A stretch of DNA of 64,000 nt from assembly GCF_900110835.1 (NCBI RefSeq), contig NZ_FOJG01000001.1:2449499-2513498 (forward strand). The letters are read 5' to 3'. Shown one piece after another: positions 11,001 to 18,851 of this stretch. The DNA comes from Chitinophaga arvensicola. Its GTDB lineage: Bacteria > Bacteroidota > Bacteroidia > Chitinophagales > Chitinophagaceae. The translations under genes were made by a program, and so were the position numbers. Positions within the stretch are counted from its first letter, which is position 1. Each line of letters starts with the position of its first letter. The notes beneath the pieces are model-generated. The model searched no databases, was not told the origin of the DNA, and saw nothing but the letters and a program-made list of their open reading frames with translations.

Positions 11001-12931
11001 AATCGTTCAACTATATCAGTTCTGCATGGGATTTTGGCGATGGCAGTACCTCAGATCAAACTAACCCAATGCATACCTACATACTGGCTGGTAAATATAA
11101 AGTGACTTTAAAAGTAAAAGGAGAAACCGGTGCGGAAGACCAGGCAGAAGAACTGATTACAGTAACCGGGCCTTCTGCGGAGATAACGCCCAGTACACAG
11201 GGCGGCTGCCTGGAAAAAGAAGTGGTGTTTAACATTGTTAATTCCAGCGCAGCTACTTTCAACTGGGATTTTACAGATGGGATCATCCAGGAATCAAAGG
11301 ATACAGTGATCACGCATCTCTTTAAGACCCCGGGAATATACAATCCCCGCCTGTTATTAACAGACAAACAAGGCTGCAAGGGCGTTGCTTTCCTGGCGTC
11401 GCCGATCGTTATTGATCAACTCGATGTGAAATTAAATCCTTCGGCCACGCAGATCTGCGGTAAAGGTGAACTCACTTTTGCACCGGTATTTACCAGTCAG
11501 GCCATGAGCCTCGGTATGCCGTCTACCTACAAATGGACCTATGACCCTTCTGTGAGGGCAACGGGGGCCAATACAGCCACGCCAAAGTTTTACCTGGATA
11601 AACCGGGTACTTATGAATTCAGCTTAACCACTACTACCGCCTATCTGTGCGAAAAAACGGTGTCGGCAACGGTGGTCGTATATCCGGCGCCGGTAGCGTC
11701 CATTACGGGGCCGGATAAAGCCTGTAAAGACATGCCTGTCGGCTTTAAAGGAAACAGTACGGGCATGACCGCAGCTACCTGGAAGTGGAATTTCGGTGAT
11801 AGCGGAACGGACGACAAACAATTACCTGCAGATCACGCATTTGTTGTTCCGGGTAATAAAGATGTTACCCTGACTGTTACCAGCAAAGATGGTTGTACAG
11901 ACACTGCGCATCATATGATCAATATCCTGCCGCTACCAGATGCCAGGGCTACTTCTTTCAGCGAATTTATCTGTCAGGGAAATACGACCATGCTGCAGGC
12001 CAGCGGCGGTGCGCAATATGAATGGACGCCAGCGGCAGGGCTGAGTAACCCGGCCATTGCAAATCCCCAGGCCAGTCCGGCTACCACTACCGATTACCTG
12101 GTAAAGGTAACCGACAACAATGGCTGTATCAATACGGCTGCTGTAAATGTAAGGGTGGTACAACCCTTTACGGTAAAAGCGACGCCTGATACTGCACTTT
12201 GTTTGGGTGACAAGCTCCCGTTGTGGGTAACCGGCGCAGATAGCTACCAGTGGGAAGGACCGGGACTCGACAATACCAGTTCTGCCGTGCCAACCGCCAC
12301 GTTGAACAATGCAGGTACCTATGTTTACAAGGTAACCGGGTATGATAAAGATGGATGTTTTTCCGAAAACACCTCGCTGCAGGTACAACTGCATCCCAGG
12401 CCTACGGTGAGTCTTGGCGCAGATATGCAGGCAATGGCCAGCGTACCCGTTACCCTGGGTGGTGCTGTCAGCAACGATGTTGTCCGCTGGACCTGGTCAC
12501 CGGCCGAGTACCTGGATTGCAGCAGTTGTCGTTCGGTGCAGGCCACTCCCAATATTACTACCCGTTACCTGCTGGAAGTAGAGAACCGCTTTGGGTGCAA
12601 GGCCTCCGACGATATTGTGATACACATTACCTGCAGCCAGGGCGCTGTATTTATGCCCAATGCCTTTACACCAAATAATGACGGGCAAAACGAATATTGC
12701 TATCCTAAAGGAAGAGGCGTAAAAGAAATTGAATATCTGCGGATCTACGACCGTTGGGGAACACTCGTGTTTGAAAACAGGCACTTCCCGATAAATGTGC
12801 CAGGCTCCGGCTGGGACGGGAAAAACAGGGGACAAGTGGCGCCTATCGGCACCTACATTTATTCACTGAAAACGATCTGTGAAAGTGGGGAAAGTTTTGA
12901 ATTTAAGGGTAACATTACTTTGATAAGATAA
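8069..12931 (+). CDS. PKD-repeat surface protein with type B type IX secretion sorting domain
   Basis: From the ATG at 8069 the protein has 1620 residues and begins with a signal peptide ending near FPARAQ. It then contains roughly a dozen PKD-type repeats, recognisable by W-x-(F/L)-G-(D/N) signatures such as WQWDLGNG, VTWDFGDG, WLWDFGD, WEWDFGDG and SAWDFGDG. Several less regular Ig-like segments follow. The last ~97 residues (VFMPNAFTPNNDGQNEYCYP, YDRWGTLVFEN, SGWDG, GTYIYSLK) are the gliding-motility-associated CTD (TIGR04131), which directs export by the type IX system and surface display. Such proteins often act as adhesins. No PorP/SprF gene is adjacent, unlike the adhesin at 32.3 kb. 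Precise repeat number is approximate. Confidence 0.9.
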   Translation: MNLTVSAKSNIVAILCCVMAFPARAQLKAAFSATNTSACGLLVTNFTDQSTGNPVSWQWDLGNGFTSREQHPSASYVTGGSYTVKLTVTDASGASNTIVKENYINVWKKPAVKFNAIPPAGCTPFTTTFTDGSDPGSGTIAKVTWDFGDGFIGSGNTIAHTFNKAGKYAITLTVTNSNGCTNFARVDSAVEAQAPIIADFIVADKTLCQAPADVTITNTSVGGGKLSYLWTFDDGTTSTEKDPGKHTFTTPGKHAITLNVTNDLGCSATKTISDINIANYSTDIALPAPVCTGTGNIFKAVLSGINADNYSWEFNGQPYGGNNATVVYLPAAAGPLKVKLTATYGKCTQVVEKLVTVNTSPTASISSDNKPVCSLPAIVHFNDNATGAASWLWDFGDQQTSGEKAPAHSYAAPGLYKVRLTTANAAGCGTSSEADIQVVQTIITATANGASGCEGITPGFSATSNSSDAISSYEWDFGDGSPRSAAANPSHAYPKAGTYSVSLTYTTASGCKGTVKCNPDITVFKKPVIDFSSPDIPQVCGNTVVSFKDLSDVGDKWLWDFGDNTTSEGNTPTPKHAYSNPGTYDIKLTVWNGTCSNTLLKPQYIKAIDPFPRFSILNPDCNNRLTATFIENSTQATSWKWEWGDGTDTSYTTRVARLTHKYSRTGKYQVRLTITYGGCTTVLVRTADMIAASPVTITADKNTLCSSDIITATASKYDPDIYVANSFAWRVNGKAWPDSTQTTYRFSNLAPGKQALQLLAVNRVGCIDSSNIVNIQVRGPLAGYNTPPQVQCRGTVVTFTDATDLTYSSNIVKWEWDFGDGTPVKTFTAPPFTHTYYTAGLFYPVLRVTNKEGCTNVFSGKKIQVNGPNAAFTADKNIVQPGANVRFTNRSVEVGGKIATTSWDFGNGTTVSNSDNPVVNYPTPGLYTVTLIITDSNGCTDTTSQQIKVAKTGAAFTYTSSFVDGGSCAPMVFRFTNKSFNYISSAWDFGDGSTSDQTNPMHTYILAGKYKVTLKVKGETGAEDQAEELITVTGPSAEITPSTQGGCLEKEVVFNIVNSSAATFNWDFTDGIIQESKDTVITHLFKTPGIYNPRLLLTDKQGCKGVAFLASPIVIDQLDVKLNPSATQICGKGELTFAPVFTSQAMSLGMPSTYKWTYDPSVRATGANTATPKFYLDKPGTYEFSLTTTTAYLCEKTVSATVVVYPAPVASITGPDKACKDMPVGFKGNSTGMTAATWKWNFGDSGTDDKQLPADHAFVVPGNKDVTLTVTSKDGCTDTAHHMINILPLPDARATSFSEFICQGNTTMLQASGGAQYEWTPAAGLSNPAIANPQASPATTTDYLVKVTDNNGCINTAAVNVRVVQPFTVKATPDTALCLGDKLPLWVTGADSYQWEGPGLDNTSSAVPTATLNNAGTYVYKVTGYDKDGCFSENTSLQVQLHPRPTVSLGADMQAMASVPVTLGGAVSNDVVRWTWSPAEYLDCSSCRSVQATPNITTRYLLEVENRFGCKASDDIVIHITCSQGAVFMPNAFTPNNDGQNEYCYPKGRGVKEIEYLRIYDRWGTLVFENRHFPINVPGSGWDGKNRGQVAPIGTYIYSLKTICESGESFEFKGNITLIR

Positions 12932-12948
12932 AAAACAGCTAACAGATA

Positions 12949-12981
12949 AGAAAGGCTGACCTGCTTTAGGTCAGCCTTTCT
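12949..12981. terminator. Bidirectional terminator
   Basis: Perfect 13-bp inverted repeat AGAAAGGCTGACC / GGTCAGCCTTTCT around a 7-base loop. It lies between two convergent genes (stops at 12931 and 12993). Confidence 0.85.
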
Positions 12982-12992
12982 GTTTATGGGCT

Positions 12993-13394
12993 TTATTCCA
13001 GATGATAAAGCGTCATGGCATGATAATGATTCTGTAGTTCATTGAGTGTAATCGGCTCGTTCAGCGCCCGGGTTTCATCGCGGTAATGCAGCTGCAGTAA
13101 CGGCTTATGTCCTTCATCAAACCAACGGACTGAAAAGGGGCCTCTCACATACAACGACCCACCTGCGGGAGACGATGCGGCCTCGTCTTTATGAAACTGT
13201 AACTTCAGCAGCGTGGCTTCGGTCAGATGCACGGGCAACAGGTTGTCAAGGTCGTACCAGTACTCACTTTCATCTGTAGCCACCAGTACCTTTTTGTCTT
13301 CATGATCTACCTGTAAAATTTTTCCCTCTTTTTCCGCCCCGCCGTAGTTTGTGATAACGGTATCACCTGATTTTAATTCGTGGATATTAATCAT
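12993..13394 (-). CDS. Hypothetical protein with SH3-like N-terminal part
   Basis: This soluble 133-residue protein was not assigned to a named family. Residues 1-55 look like a small beta-barrel (SGDTVITNYGGAEKEGKILQ, then KKVLVATDESEYWYDLDNLLPV), compatible with an SH3/Tudor-like fold. The C-terminal third has PITLNELQNHYHAMT, a pattern I associate with short Bacteroidota proteins of unknown role. It has no signal peptide or membrane segment. It is flanked by hairpin terminators on both sides, so it is probably a single-gene unit. Confidence 0.6.
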   Translation of the reverse strand: MINIHELKSGDTVITNYGGAEKEGKILQVDHEDKKVLVATDESEYWYDLDNLLPVHLTEATLLKLQFHKDEAASSPAGGSLYVRGPFSVRWFDEGHKPLLQLHYRDETRALNEPITLNELQNHYHAMTLYHLE

Positions 13395-13453
13395 AGTGAG
13401 CTGAGTTTATGTGTTTCATGAATTTACAGAAAAAACGGGAAAGCCGGAAAAGC

Positions 13454-13491
13454 AAAAAGCTATTACCTCCGTATGGAAGTAATAGCTTTTT
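13454..13491 (-). terminator. Terminator of kdsA
   Basis: A 13-bp stem (13454-13466 with 13479-13491), continued after one mismatch by TCC/GGA around a GTAT loop. The minus strand ends in a run of Ts. It follows the kdsA stop in the minus direction. Confidence 0.8.
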
Positions 13492-13507
13492 ATGATAGCG
13501 GGTAAGA

Positions 13508-14329
13508 TTAGAATTTTCTCACTACCTGGCGGATTTCCACCAGTTGTTCCAGCAATGGTTCCAGCAAATCGAGGCGTAACATGTTGGCGCCATCAGATTT
13601 TGCTTTGGATGGATCCGGATGTGTTTCGATGAACAGGCCATCTGCACCGGTAGCAATAGCAGCCCTGGCAATGGTGCTGATCATCTGCGGGTTACCACCG
13701 GTAACGCCGCTGGTCTGGTTGGGCTGTTGTAAGGAGTGCGTGCAATCCATTACCACTGGCTCGCCCAGGTGTTTCATGATGGGAATATTGCGATAATCCA
13801 CTACGAGGTCCTGGTAACCAAAGGTGGTACCACGTTCGGTGAGGATAATATGATCATTGCCTGCGCCCTTGATCTTTTCCACTGCAAATTTCATGGACTC
13901 TCCGCTGAGGAACTGACCTTTCTTTACATTTACTACTTTGCCGGTTTCTGCGGCAGCCAGCAGGATATCTGTCTGACGGCAGAGGAAAGCAGGGATCTGT
14001 AACACATCTACGTAAGCGGCAGCCATGGCTGCTTCTGCGGCAGAGTGAATATCTGAGGTCACTGGTACATTAAACGTTTTACCGATCTTCTGTAACAGTT
14101 CCAGTCCTTCCACATCACCTATACCGGTAAAGGAATGTACGCTGGTACGGTTGGCTTTACGGTAAGAGGCTTTGAAGATATAAGGGATAGCTAATTTTTT
14201 ACAGATCGTAGTAACTTTCTCCGCTACTTCCATCAGGATTTCTTCTTCTTCAATCACACAGGGACCAGCAATCAGGAAGAAATTTTCCGGGTTGTATTGT
14301 TCCTTGAATAAAGATTTTAAGTGCTTCAT
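13508..14329 (-). CDS. kdsA: 3-deoxy-8-phosphooctulonate synthase
   Basis: KdsA condenses phosphoenolpyruvate with arabinose 5-phosphate to give KDO 8-phosphate, the precursor of the inner core sugar of lipopolysaccharide. The barrel signatures are present: FFLIAGPCVIE, FKASYRKANRTS, TDIHS, QIPAFLCRQTDIL, NVKKGQFLS, RGTTFGY and DCTHSLQQPN. The ATG at 14329 gives 273 residues; an in-frame ATG at 14350 would add seven (MTQFFQD). A -7-like TATCTTTG at 14371-14364 makes the downstream start more likely because it leaves an ordinary leader. Confidence 0.95.
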   Translation of the reverse strand: MKHLKSLFKEQYNPENFFLIAGPCVIEEEEILMEVAEKVTTICKKLAIPYIFKASYRKANRTSVHSFTGIGDVEGLELLQKIGKTFNVPVTSDIHSAAEAAMAAAYVDVLQIPAFLCRQTDILLAAAETGKVVNVKKGQFLSGESMKFAVEKIKGAGNDHIILTERGTTFGYQDLVVDYRNIPIMKHLGEPVVMDCTHSLQQPNQTSGVTGGNPQMISTIARAAIATGADGLFIETHPDPSKAKSDGANMLRLDLLEPLLEQLVEIRQVVRKF

Positions 14330-14363
14330 ATCTTGAAAAAATTGGGTCATTTAATAGAAGGTG

Positions 14364-14371
14364 CAAAGATA
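14364..14371 (-). promoter_or_regulatory. Possible -7 box for kdsA
   Basis: TATCTTTG on the minus strand matches TAnnTTTG. The only nearby TTTG lies 12 bases upstream, too close for a standard -33 element, so the call is tentative. Confidence 0.3.
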
Positions 14372-14576
14372 GTCATTATCCGGCAAAGGCGGCGGATCAA
14401 AGCATCGTAATACCGGCAATTGTCATAATATTGTAATCCGAAAACCATGTGCATCACCCGGCGTTATTTTTATTGTTATAGCATTGTCATGCGCAGGGGA
14501 GTCATGAGTGGAAATAGCGGCGAACCCGTTAATATTACGGTCCGATTTAAAAAATAGCTTACAATTATATTTTTGT

Positions 14577-15515
14577 ATGAAGAAAGATAAGATACTGGTT
14601 ATTGGCGCCTGCGGACAAATTGGCGTGGAGCTGACCCTGGCCTTAAGAAAGATGTATGGAGACACAAACGTGCTGGCCTCGGATCTGCGTGAAGAGCATG
14701 ATCTGTTGAAAGGTACCGGTCCTTACGTATCGCTGGATGTGATGAACAAGGAGATGCTGCACGTATTGGTGATCCGTCACAATATCACCCAGATCTATCT
14801 GCTGGCGGCGATCCTGTCTGCCACCGGTGAAAAAAATCCTTTACTGGCCTGGCATATCAATATGCAAAGCCTGCTGAACGTACTGGATATTGCGAAAGAA
14901 GAGAATCTCGATAAAATATACTGGCCAAGTTCCATTGCAGTATTCGGACCTAATTCCCCTGCGCAGGAAACGCCGCAGCACACTGTGATTGAGCCTACCA
15001 CGATTTATGGTATCAGCAAGTTTGCCGGTGAGCGCTGGTGCGAATATTACAACCACCGCTTCGGAGTGGATGTAAGAAGCCTGCGTTACCCCGGGTTGAT
15101 CAGCTATAAATCAGCACCAGGCGGTGGTACTACTGATTACGCCATTGAAATTTTCCACGAAGCAAAAGAGCACGGAAAATATACCAGTTTCCTTTCTGAA
15201 GATACTTACCTGCCCATGATGTACATGCCGGATGCGATCCGCGCTACCATTGAACTGATGGAAGCAGATGCCTCTAAAATTGCAGTACGTTCTGCCTATA
15301 ACCTGGGTGCTATGAGCTTTTCTCCGAAAGAGATCGGCGCAGAAATTAAAAAACATATCCCTGGTTTCACGATGGCATATGAGCCGGATTACCGTCAGCA
15401 GATTGCAGATGGCTGGCCTAACAGTATCGACGACAGCCAGGCGCGCAACGACTGGGGCTGGAAGCCGGAGTTTGATCTGGCTGCCATGACCGTGGATATG
15501 CTGAAAAATATCTAA
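14577..15515 (+). CDS. tdh: L-threonine 3-dehydrogenase, short-chain (NAD-dependent epimerase-like) type
   Basis: The 312-residue protein belongs to the extended SDR superfamily, with GACGQIG for NAD binding at the N terminus, SSIAVFG, and the catalytic YGISK. It carries the signatures of the short-chain-type threonine dehydrogenase known from animals and some bacteria: RYPGLIS, PGGGTTDYA, LPMMYMPDAIRAT, AMSFSPKE and ARNDWGWK. This enzyme oxidises threonine to 2-amino-3-ketobutyrate, which normally goes on to glycine and acetyl-CoA through a CoA ligase (not in this window). Start chosen so that the nucleotide-binding strand begins at once (MKKDKILVIG). The motif TATTTTTG ends two bases before this ATG. 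Confidence 0.9.
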   Translation: MKKDKILVIGACGQIGVELTLALRKMYGDTNVLASDLREEHDLLKGTGPYVSLDVMNKEMLHVLVIRHNITQIYLLAAILSATGEKNPLLAWHINMQSLLNVLDIAKEENLDKIYWPSSIAVFGPNSPAQETPQHTVIEPTTIYGISKFAGERWCEYYNHRFGVDVRSLRYPGLISYKSAPGGGTTDYAIEIFHEAKEHGKYTSFLSEDTYLPMMYMPDAIRATIELMEADASKIAVRSAYNLGAMSFSPKEIGAEIKKHIPGFTMAYEPDYRQQIADGWPNSIDDSQARNDWGWKPEFDLAAMTVDMLKNI

Positions 15516-15530
15516 ACAATTATCTACATA

Positions 15531-15571
15531 AAAAAAGCAGCGGAAGGTATTTACCCTCCGCTGCTTTTTTT
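15531..15571. terminator. Bidirectional terminator between tdh and cysN
   Basis: A-run, GCAGCGGAAGGTA stem with its complement TACCCTCCGCTGC (one A-C mismatch), then a T-run. The two flanking genes converge, so it can serve both. Confidence 0.88.
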
Positions 15572-15587
15572 ATAGTGAGATGTGATA

Positions 15588-16835
15588 CTATTCAATGAAA
15601 CCCACTGCTACAGTCGTATTGTTATACTCATCGATGAGTATAAAAGCGCCGTTGGCAGGATTGTTTTTGTAAGGATCTGCAAATACCGGCGCAGCTGTTT
15701 TCAAGGAAATGCGGCCAATATCATTCAATCCCATAGACGTTTTATCTGCTACCTGCGTATGATTGGTTACGTCGGTCACGTAGTTGATCTGCTGCACCTT
15801 AGCTTTTACACGGTTTACACCGTGTTGCAGGAGATAGGTTTTACCGGAAGTAAGCGGCAGCTGATCCATCCAGCAGATGTTGGCGCTGATTTCTTTCAGT
15901 TGTGCGGGTAATTCATCTGTTTTTACCAGCATGTTACCGCGACTGCTGTCTATTTCGCCTTCGAGGGTGATCACCACGCTTTCACGTGCATGCGCTACCG
16001 TTAGTTGCTTTTCGAATTGTTCGATGGTTTTGATGCGGCTCTTCTGTCCGGAGGGCAGGGATACCACTTCATCGCCTACATTGAAATGACCGCTGGCCAC
16101 TTTACCGGCAAAGCCACGGAAGTCGTGGTATTCGGTTGTTCTGGGGCGGATCACGCTTTGAATCGGGAAACGGGCAGGATGGTTACGGTCTTCATGATCG
16201 AACGATACCTGTTCCAGGTATTCCAGCAGGGTGCTGCCGTTGTACCAGTTGATAGCACCAGTGCGGGTAGCCACATTTTCGCCATACAGGGAGGAGATGG
16301 GAATGAATTTTACTTCCTGTCCTTTGTATCCGGCATTAGCGAGCATTTGCTGGAAATCTTCCACTATCTGGTTAAAGCGGGCTTCGCTGTAATCTACGAG
16401 GTCCATTTTATTTACGCATACCACCAGGTAAGGAATACGGAGGAGGTTAGCGATAAAGAAGTGACGGTGTGTTTGTTCCACAATACCTCTGCGGGCATCG
16501 ATCAGGATCAGCGATACCTGTGCGTTGGAAGCGCCGGTTACCATGTTACGGGTATATTCGATATGCCCGGGGGTATCGGCAATGATGTATTTGCGGGTAG
16601 GTGTGGAGAAGTAGATGTGTGCCACATCAATGGTGATCCCTTGTTCTCTTTCTGCTACGAGGCCATCGGTGAGCAGGGACAGATCCGTAAAATCGAGTCC
16701 TTTGCGCTTGCTGGCGGCGTGGAGCGCTTCCATTTTATCTTGTGGAATAGAATTGGTATCGTATAATAAACGACCTATCAAGGTACTTTTACCATCGTCT
16801 ACACTACCGGAAGTGGCTATACGTAAAACCTCCAT
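15588..16835 (-). CDS. cysN: Sulfate adenylyltransferase subunit 1 (GTPase)
   Basis: CysN is the GTPase subunit that drives sulfate activation by CysD to adenosine 5'-phosphosulfate. The protein has 415 residues with the translation-GTPase motifs GSVDDGKST (10-18), DTPGHIEY and NKMD, followed by EF-Tu-like domains 2 and 3. It has no fused APS kinase (CysC) domain, which fits the direct APS reduction implied by the CysH type encoded upstream. It is the last gene of cysH-cysD-cysN, 84 bases after cysD, and has its own terminator. Confidence 0.96.
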   Translation of the reverse strand: MEVLRIATSGSVDDGKSTLIGRLLYDTNSIPQDKMEALHAASKRKGLDFTDLSLLTDGLVAEREQGITIDVAHIYFSTPTRKYIIADTPGHIEYTRNMVTGASNAQVSLILIDARRGIVEQTHRHFFIANLLRIPYLVVCVNKMDLVDYSEARFNQIVEDFQQMLANAGYKGQEVKFIPISSLYGENVATRTGAINWYNGSTLLEYLEQVSFDHEDRNHPARFPIQSVIRPRTTEYHDFRGFAGKVASGHFNVGDEVVSLPSGQKSRIKTIEQFEKQLTVAHARESVVITLEGEIDSSRGNMLVKTDELPAQLKEISANICWMDQLPLTSGKTYLLQHGVNRVKAKVQQINYVTDVTNHTQVADKTSMGLNDIGRISLKTAAPVFADPYKNNPANGAFILIDEYNNTTVAVGFIE

Positions 16836-16851
16836 TATTTTTTATTTTTAG

Positions 16852-16875
16852 CTTTTAGCGGCGGGCCGTTAAAAG
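16852..16875. repeat. Short palindromic element (CTTTTAGCGGC type)
   Basis: CTTTTAGCGGC at 16852-16862 pairs with GCCGTTAAAAG at 16865-16875 (one G-T wobble) between cysD and cysN. It resembles the hairpins at 19374-19410 and 54090-54139, all built around a TTTTAG arm. Confidence 0.4.
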
Positions 16876-16919
16876 AAGTGTTCAATTGAGTTATCTAAAT
16901 AGTCAGGGATGGGTATCTG

Positions 16920-17828
16920 CTAGAAATAACCGGCCTGTTTTCTCTTTTCCATGGCGGCTTCGGAGCGCTTATCATCGATACGTGCGCCGCGTTCGGAGAT
17001 CTTGGCTTCCATGATTTCTGCGATGATATCTTCCAGTTTATCTGCTTCTGATAATACGGCAGCGGTACAGGTCATATCGCCTACGGTACGGAAGCGTACT
17101 TTCTGGCGGAAAGGCACTTCGTCGGCAGTGGTATTGAGGTACTCTGAGTAAGGCCAGTAGAGTCCATCGCGCTCGATGATTTCTCTTTCGTGGGAGAAGT
17201 AGATAGTTGGAATTTCGAGTTTTTCACGCACGATATAATTCCATACATCGAGTTCTGTCCAGTTTGAGATGGGGAATACCCTGACGTTTTCTCCTATATT
17301 GATTTTACCGTTGAGGATATCGAACAGTTCGGGACGTTGCATTTTGGCGTTCCACTGACCGAACTCATCTCTTACGGAGAAAATTCTTTCTTTGGCGCGG
17401 GCTTTTTCTTCATCTCTGCGGGCGCCGCCGATGCAGGCATCGAACTTACCTTCTTCGATGGCATCGAGGAGGGTAACGGTTTGGAGTGCGTTTCTGCTGG
17501 CGTATTTACCGGTTTCTTCCTGCACTTTTCCCTGGTCAATACTGTCCTGTACGTTTCTCACGATAATATCCAGTCCGAGTGTATTCACGAGCCAGTCGCG
17601 GAACGCGATGGTTTCGGGGAAGTTATGGCCGGTGTCCACATGTAATAAAGGGAAGGGGATTTTACCGGGATAAAAAGCTTTCTGTGCCAGTCGTACAAGG
17701 GTAATAGAATCCTTGCCACCGGAGAACAGCAGTACCGGCTTTTCGAACTGTGCTACCGTTTCACGGAGTATGTAAATTGCTTCATCTTCCAGTGCCTGAG
17801 GAAATTCCCAATTTATCTGATTAGTCAT
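16920..17828 (-). CDS. cysD: Sulfate adenylyltransferase subunit 2
   Basis: CysD is the catalytic subunit that joins ATP and sulfate to form APS. The 302-residue length is standard. It shows the PP-loop SGGKDS at 36-41 (LLFSGGKDSI), HVDTGHNFPET, and the CysD-typical GGARRDEEKARAKERIFS and TVGDMTCTAAV. The C-terminal RGARIDDKRSEAAMEKRKQ is also family-typical. It lies 44 bases after cysH and 84 before cysN on the same strand. Confidence 0.96.
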   Translation of the reverse strand: MTNQINWEFPQALEDEAIYILRETVAQFEKPVLLFSGGKDSITLVRLAQKAFYPGKIPFPLLHVDTGHNFPETIAFRDWLVNTLGLDIIVRNVQDSIDQGKVQEETGKYASRNALQTVTLLDAIEEGKFDACIGGARRDEEKARAKERIFSVRDEFGQWNAKMQRPELFDILNGKINIGENVRVFPISNWTELDVWNYIVREKLEIPTIYFSHEREIIERDGLYWPYSEYLNTTADEVPFRQKVRFRTVGDMTCTAAVLSEADKLEDIIAEIMEAKISERGARIDDKRSEAAMEKRKQAGYF

Positions 17829-17872
17829 GGACTATAATAATTTATACTAAAAAGCTGATGTCTTTAATTTGC

Positions 17873-18556
17873 TTATCCGTGGAGGCCGCATTCTTTTTGC
17901 GACTGTTCCCACCACCATCGGCCGGCGCGGGGATTTTCTCCTGGTTCTATAGCTCTTGTACACGGGGCGCAGCCGATGCTGATAAAGCCTTTGTCGTGTA
18001 GTTTGTTATAGGGAACCTTATGTTGTTCCAGGTAGGCCAGTACTTCGTCGTAGCCCCAGTGGATCAGCGGGTTATACTTGTACAGGTGGCGATGTTCGTC
18101 CCATTCGAGGGTTTCCATGCCCTGGCGGTTTTCGGATTGTTCTGCCCGGAGGCCTGTGATCCATACTTTAACACCTTCGAGGGCCCTGTTGAGGGGAACA
18201 ATTTTGCGGATGCCACAACATTCCTTGCGGTTTTCTACGGATTCGTAAAAGCTGTTGGGGCCTTTGGTAGTCACCAGTTTTTCTACAGCGGTGGTGTCCG
18301 GGTAATATACTTCTACAGGTTGTTTATAACGGGCCATAGTAAGGTCCATTACATCGTATGTTTCCTGAAAGAGGCGGCCCGTATCCAGGGTAAAAACTCT
18401 AACCGGCAAGTGGTTACGCCAGATAATATCTGATATTACCTGGTCTTCCTGGCCAAAAGAGGTGGAGAATGCGACAGCGCCGGGGTATTGTTCCAGCAGA
18501 TACTGTATGGCCTCCTCTACCGGTTTGTTGACCAGCGCGGTGGTAATGTCTGTCAT
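17873..18556 (-). CDS. cysH: Adenylyl-sulfate (APS) reductase, [4Fe-4S] type
   Basis: This 227-residue thioredoxin-dependent reductase converts activated sulfate to sulfite. Two cysteine pairs, Cys113-Cys114 (ECCGIRK) and Cys196/Cys199 (GCAPC), form the [4Fe-4S] site that marks APS reductases and [4Fe-4S] PAPS reductases. The catalytic Cys223 lies in the C-terminal KECGLHG. The substrate loop STSFGQEDQV is also present. It is first in the operon cysH-cysD-cysN, directly downstream of an Rrf2 regulator gene. No APS kinase is encoded nearby, so APS rather than PAPS is the likely substrate (inference). Sulfite reductase is not in the window. Confidence 0.95.
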   Translation of the reverse strand: MTDITTALVNKPVEEAIQYLLEQYPGAVAFSTSFGQEDQVISDIIWRNHLPVRVFTLDTGRLFQETYDVMDLTMARYKQPVEVYYPDTTAVEKLVTTKGPNSFYESVENRKECCGIRKIVPLNRALEGVKVWITGLRAEQSENRQGMETLEWDEHRHLYKYNPLIHWGYDEVLAYLEQHKVPYNKLHDKGFISIGCAPCTRAIEPGENPRAGRWWWEQSQKECGLHG

Positions 18557-18619
18557 GTAGATCTTCCTTATTGATTGATTTGTCTAGTGCCAGCGGAGTA
18601 ATTACGGCTACTCCTCTAA

Positions 18620-18660
18620 CAAAAATACATAAAACCTATAAAAAAGATAGACTAAATAGG
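18620..18660 (-). promoter_or_regulatory. Candidate cys operon promoter and operator
   Basis: The minus strand carries TATTTTTG (18627-18620), a -7 box match, 64 bases upstream of the cysH ATG. Just upstream of it are CTAT/ATAG half-sites: plus-strand CTAT at 18636-18639, ATAG at 18647-18650 and ATAGG at 18656-18660. This is where a repressor would overlap the promoter, and an Rrf2 regulator is encoded next door. The operator call is inference. Confidence 0.35.
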
Positions 18661-18807
18661 CAAAAAATTATTTCTTTCCCTGGAAGTGGCTGTAGTGGCG
18701 GGAATTAATGTTGAACAGGGAATACGAAGTTGTCAGGTAAGGTTTACTGGTGGTTGGGGAAAACGGTTTGGGGATACCCCTGATCAGGAGATCTGCTATT
18801 ATAAAGA

Positions 18808-18835
18808 CTAAAGCCGGCACGATGGCCGGCTTTAG
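18808..18835 (-). terminator. Terminator of the Rrf2 gene
   Basis: Perfect 11-bp stem CTAAAGCCGGC / GCCGGCTTTAG with a 6-base loop, just past the Rrf2 stop. On the minus strand it is followed by TCTTTAT. It separates the regulator from the cys operon downstream. Confidence 0.6.
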
Positions 18836-18851
18836 AAAGTTGAACCCTTCA

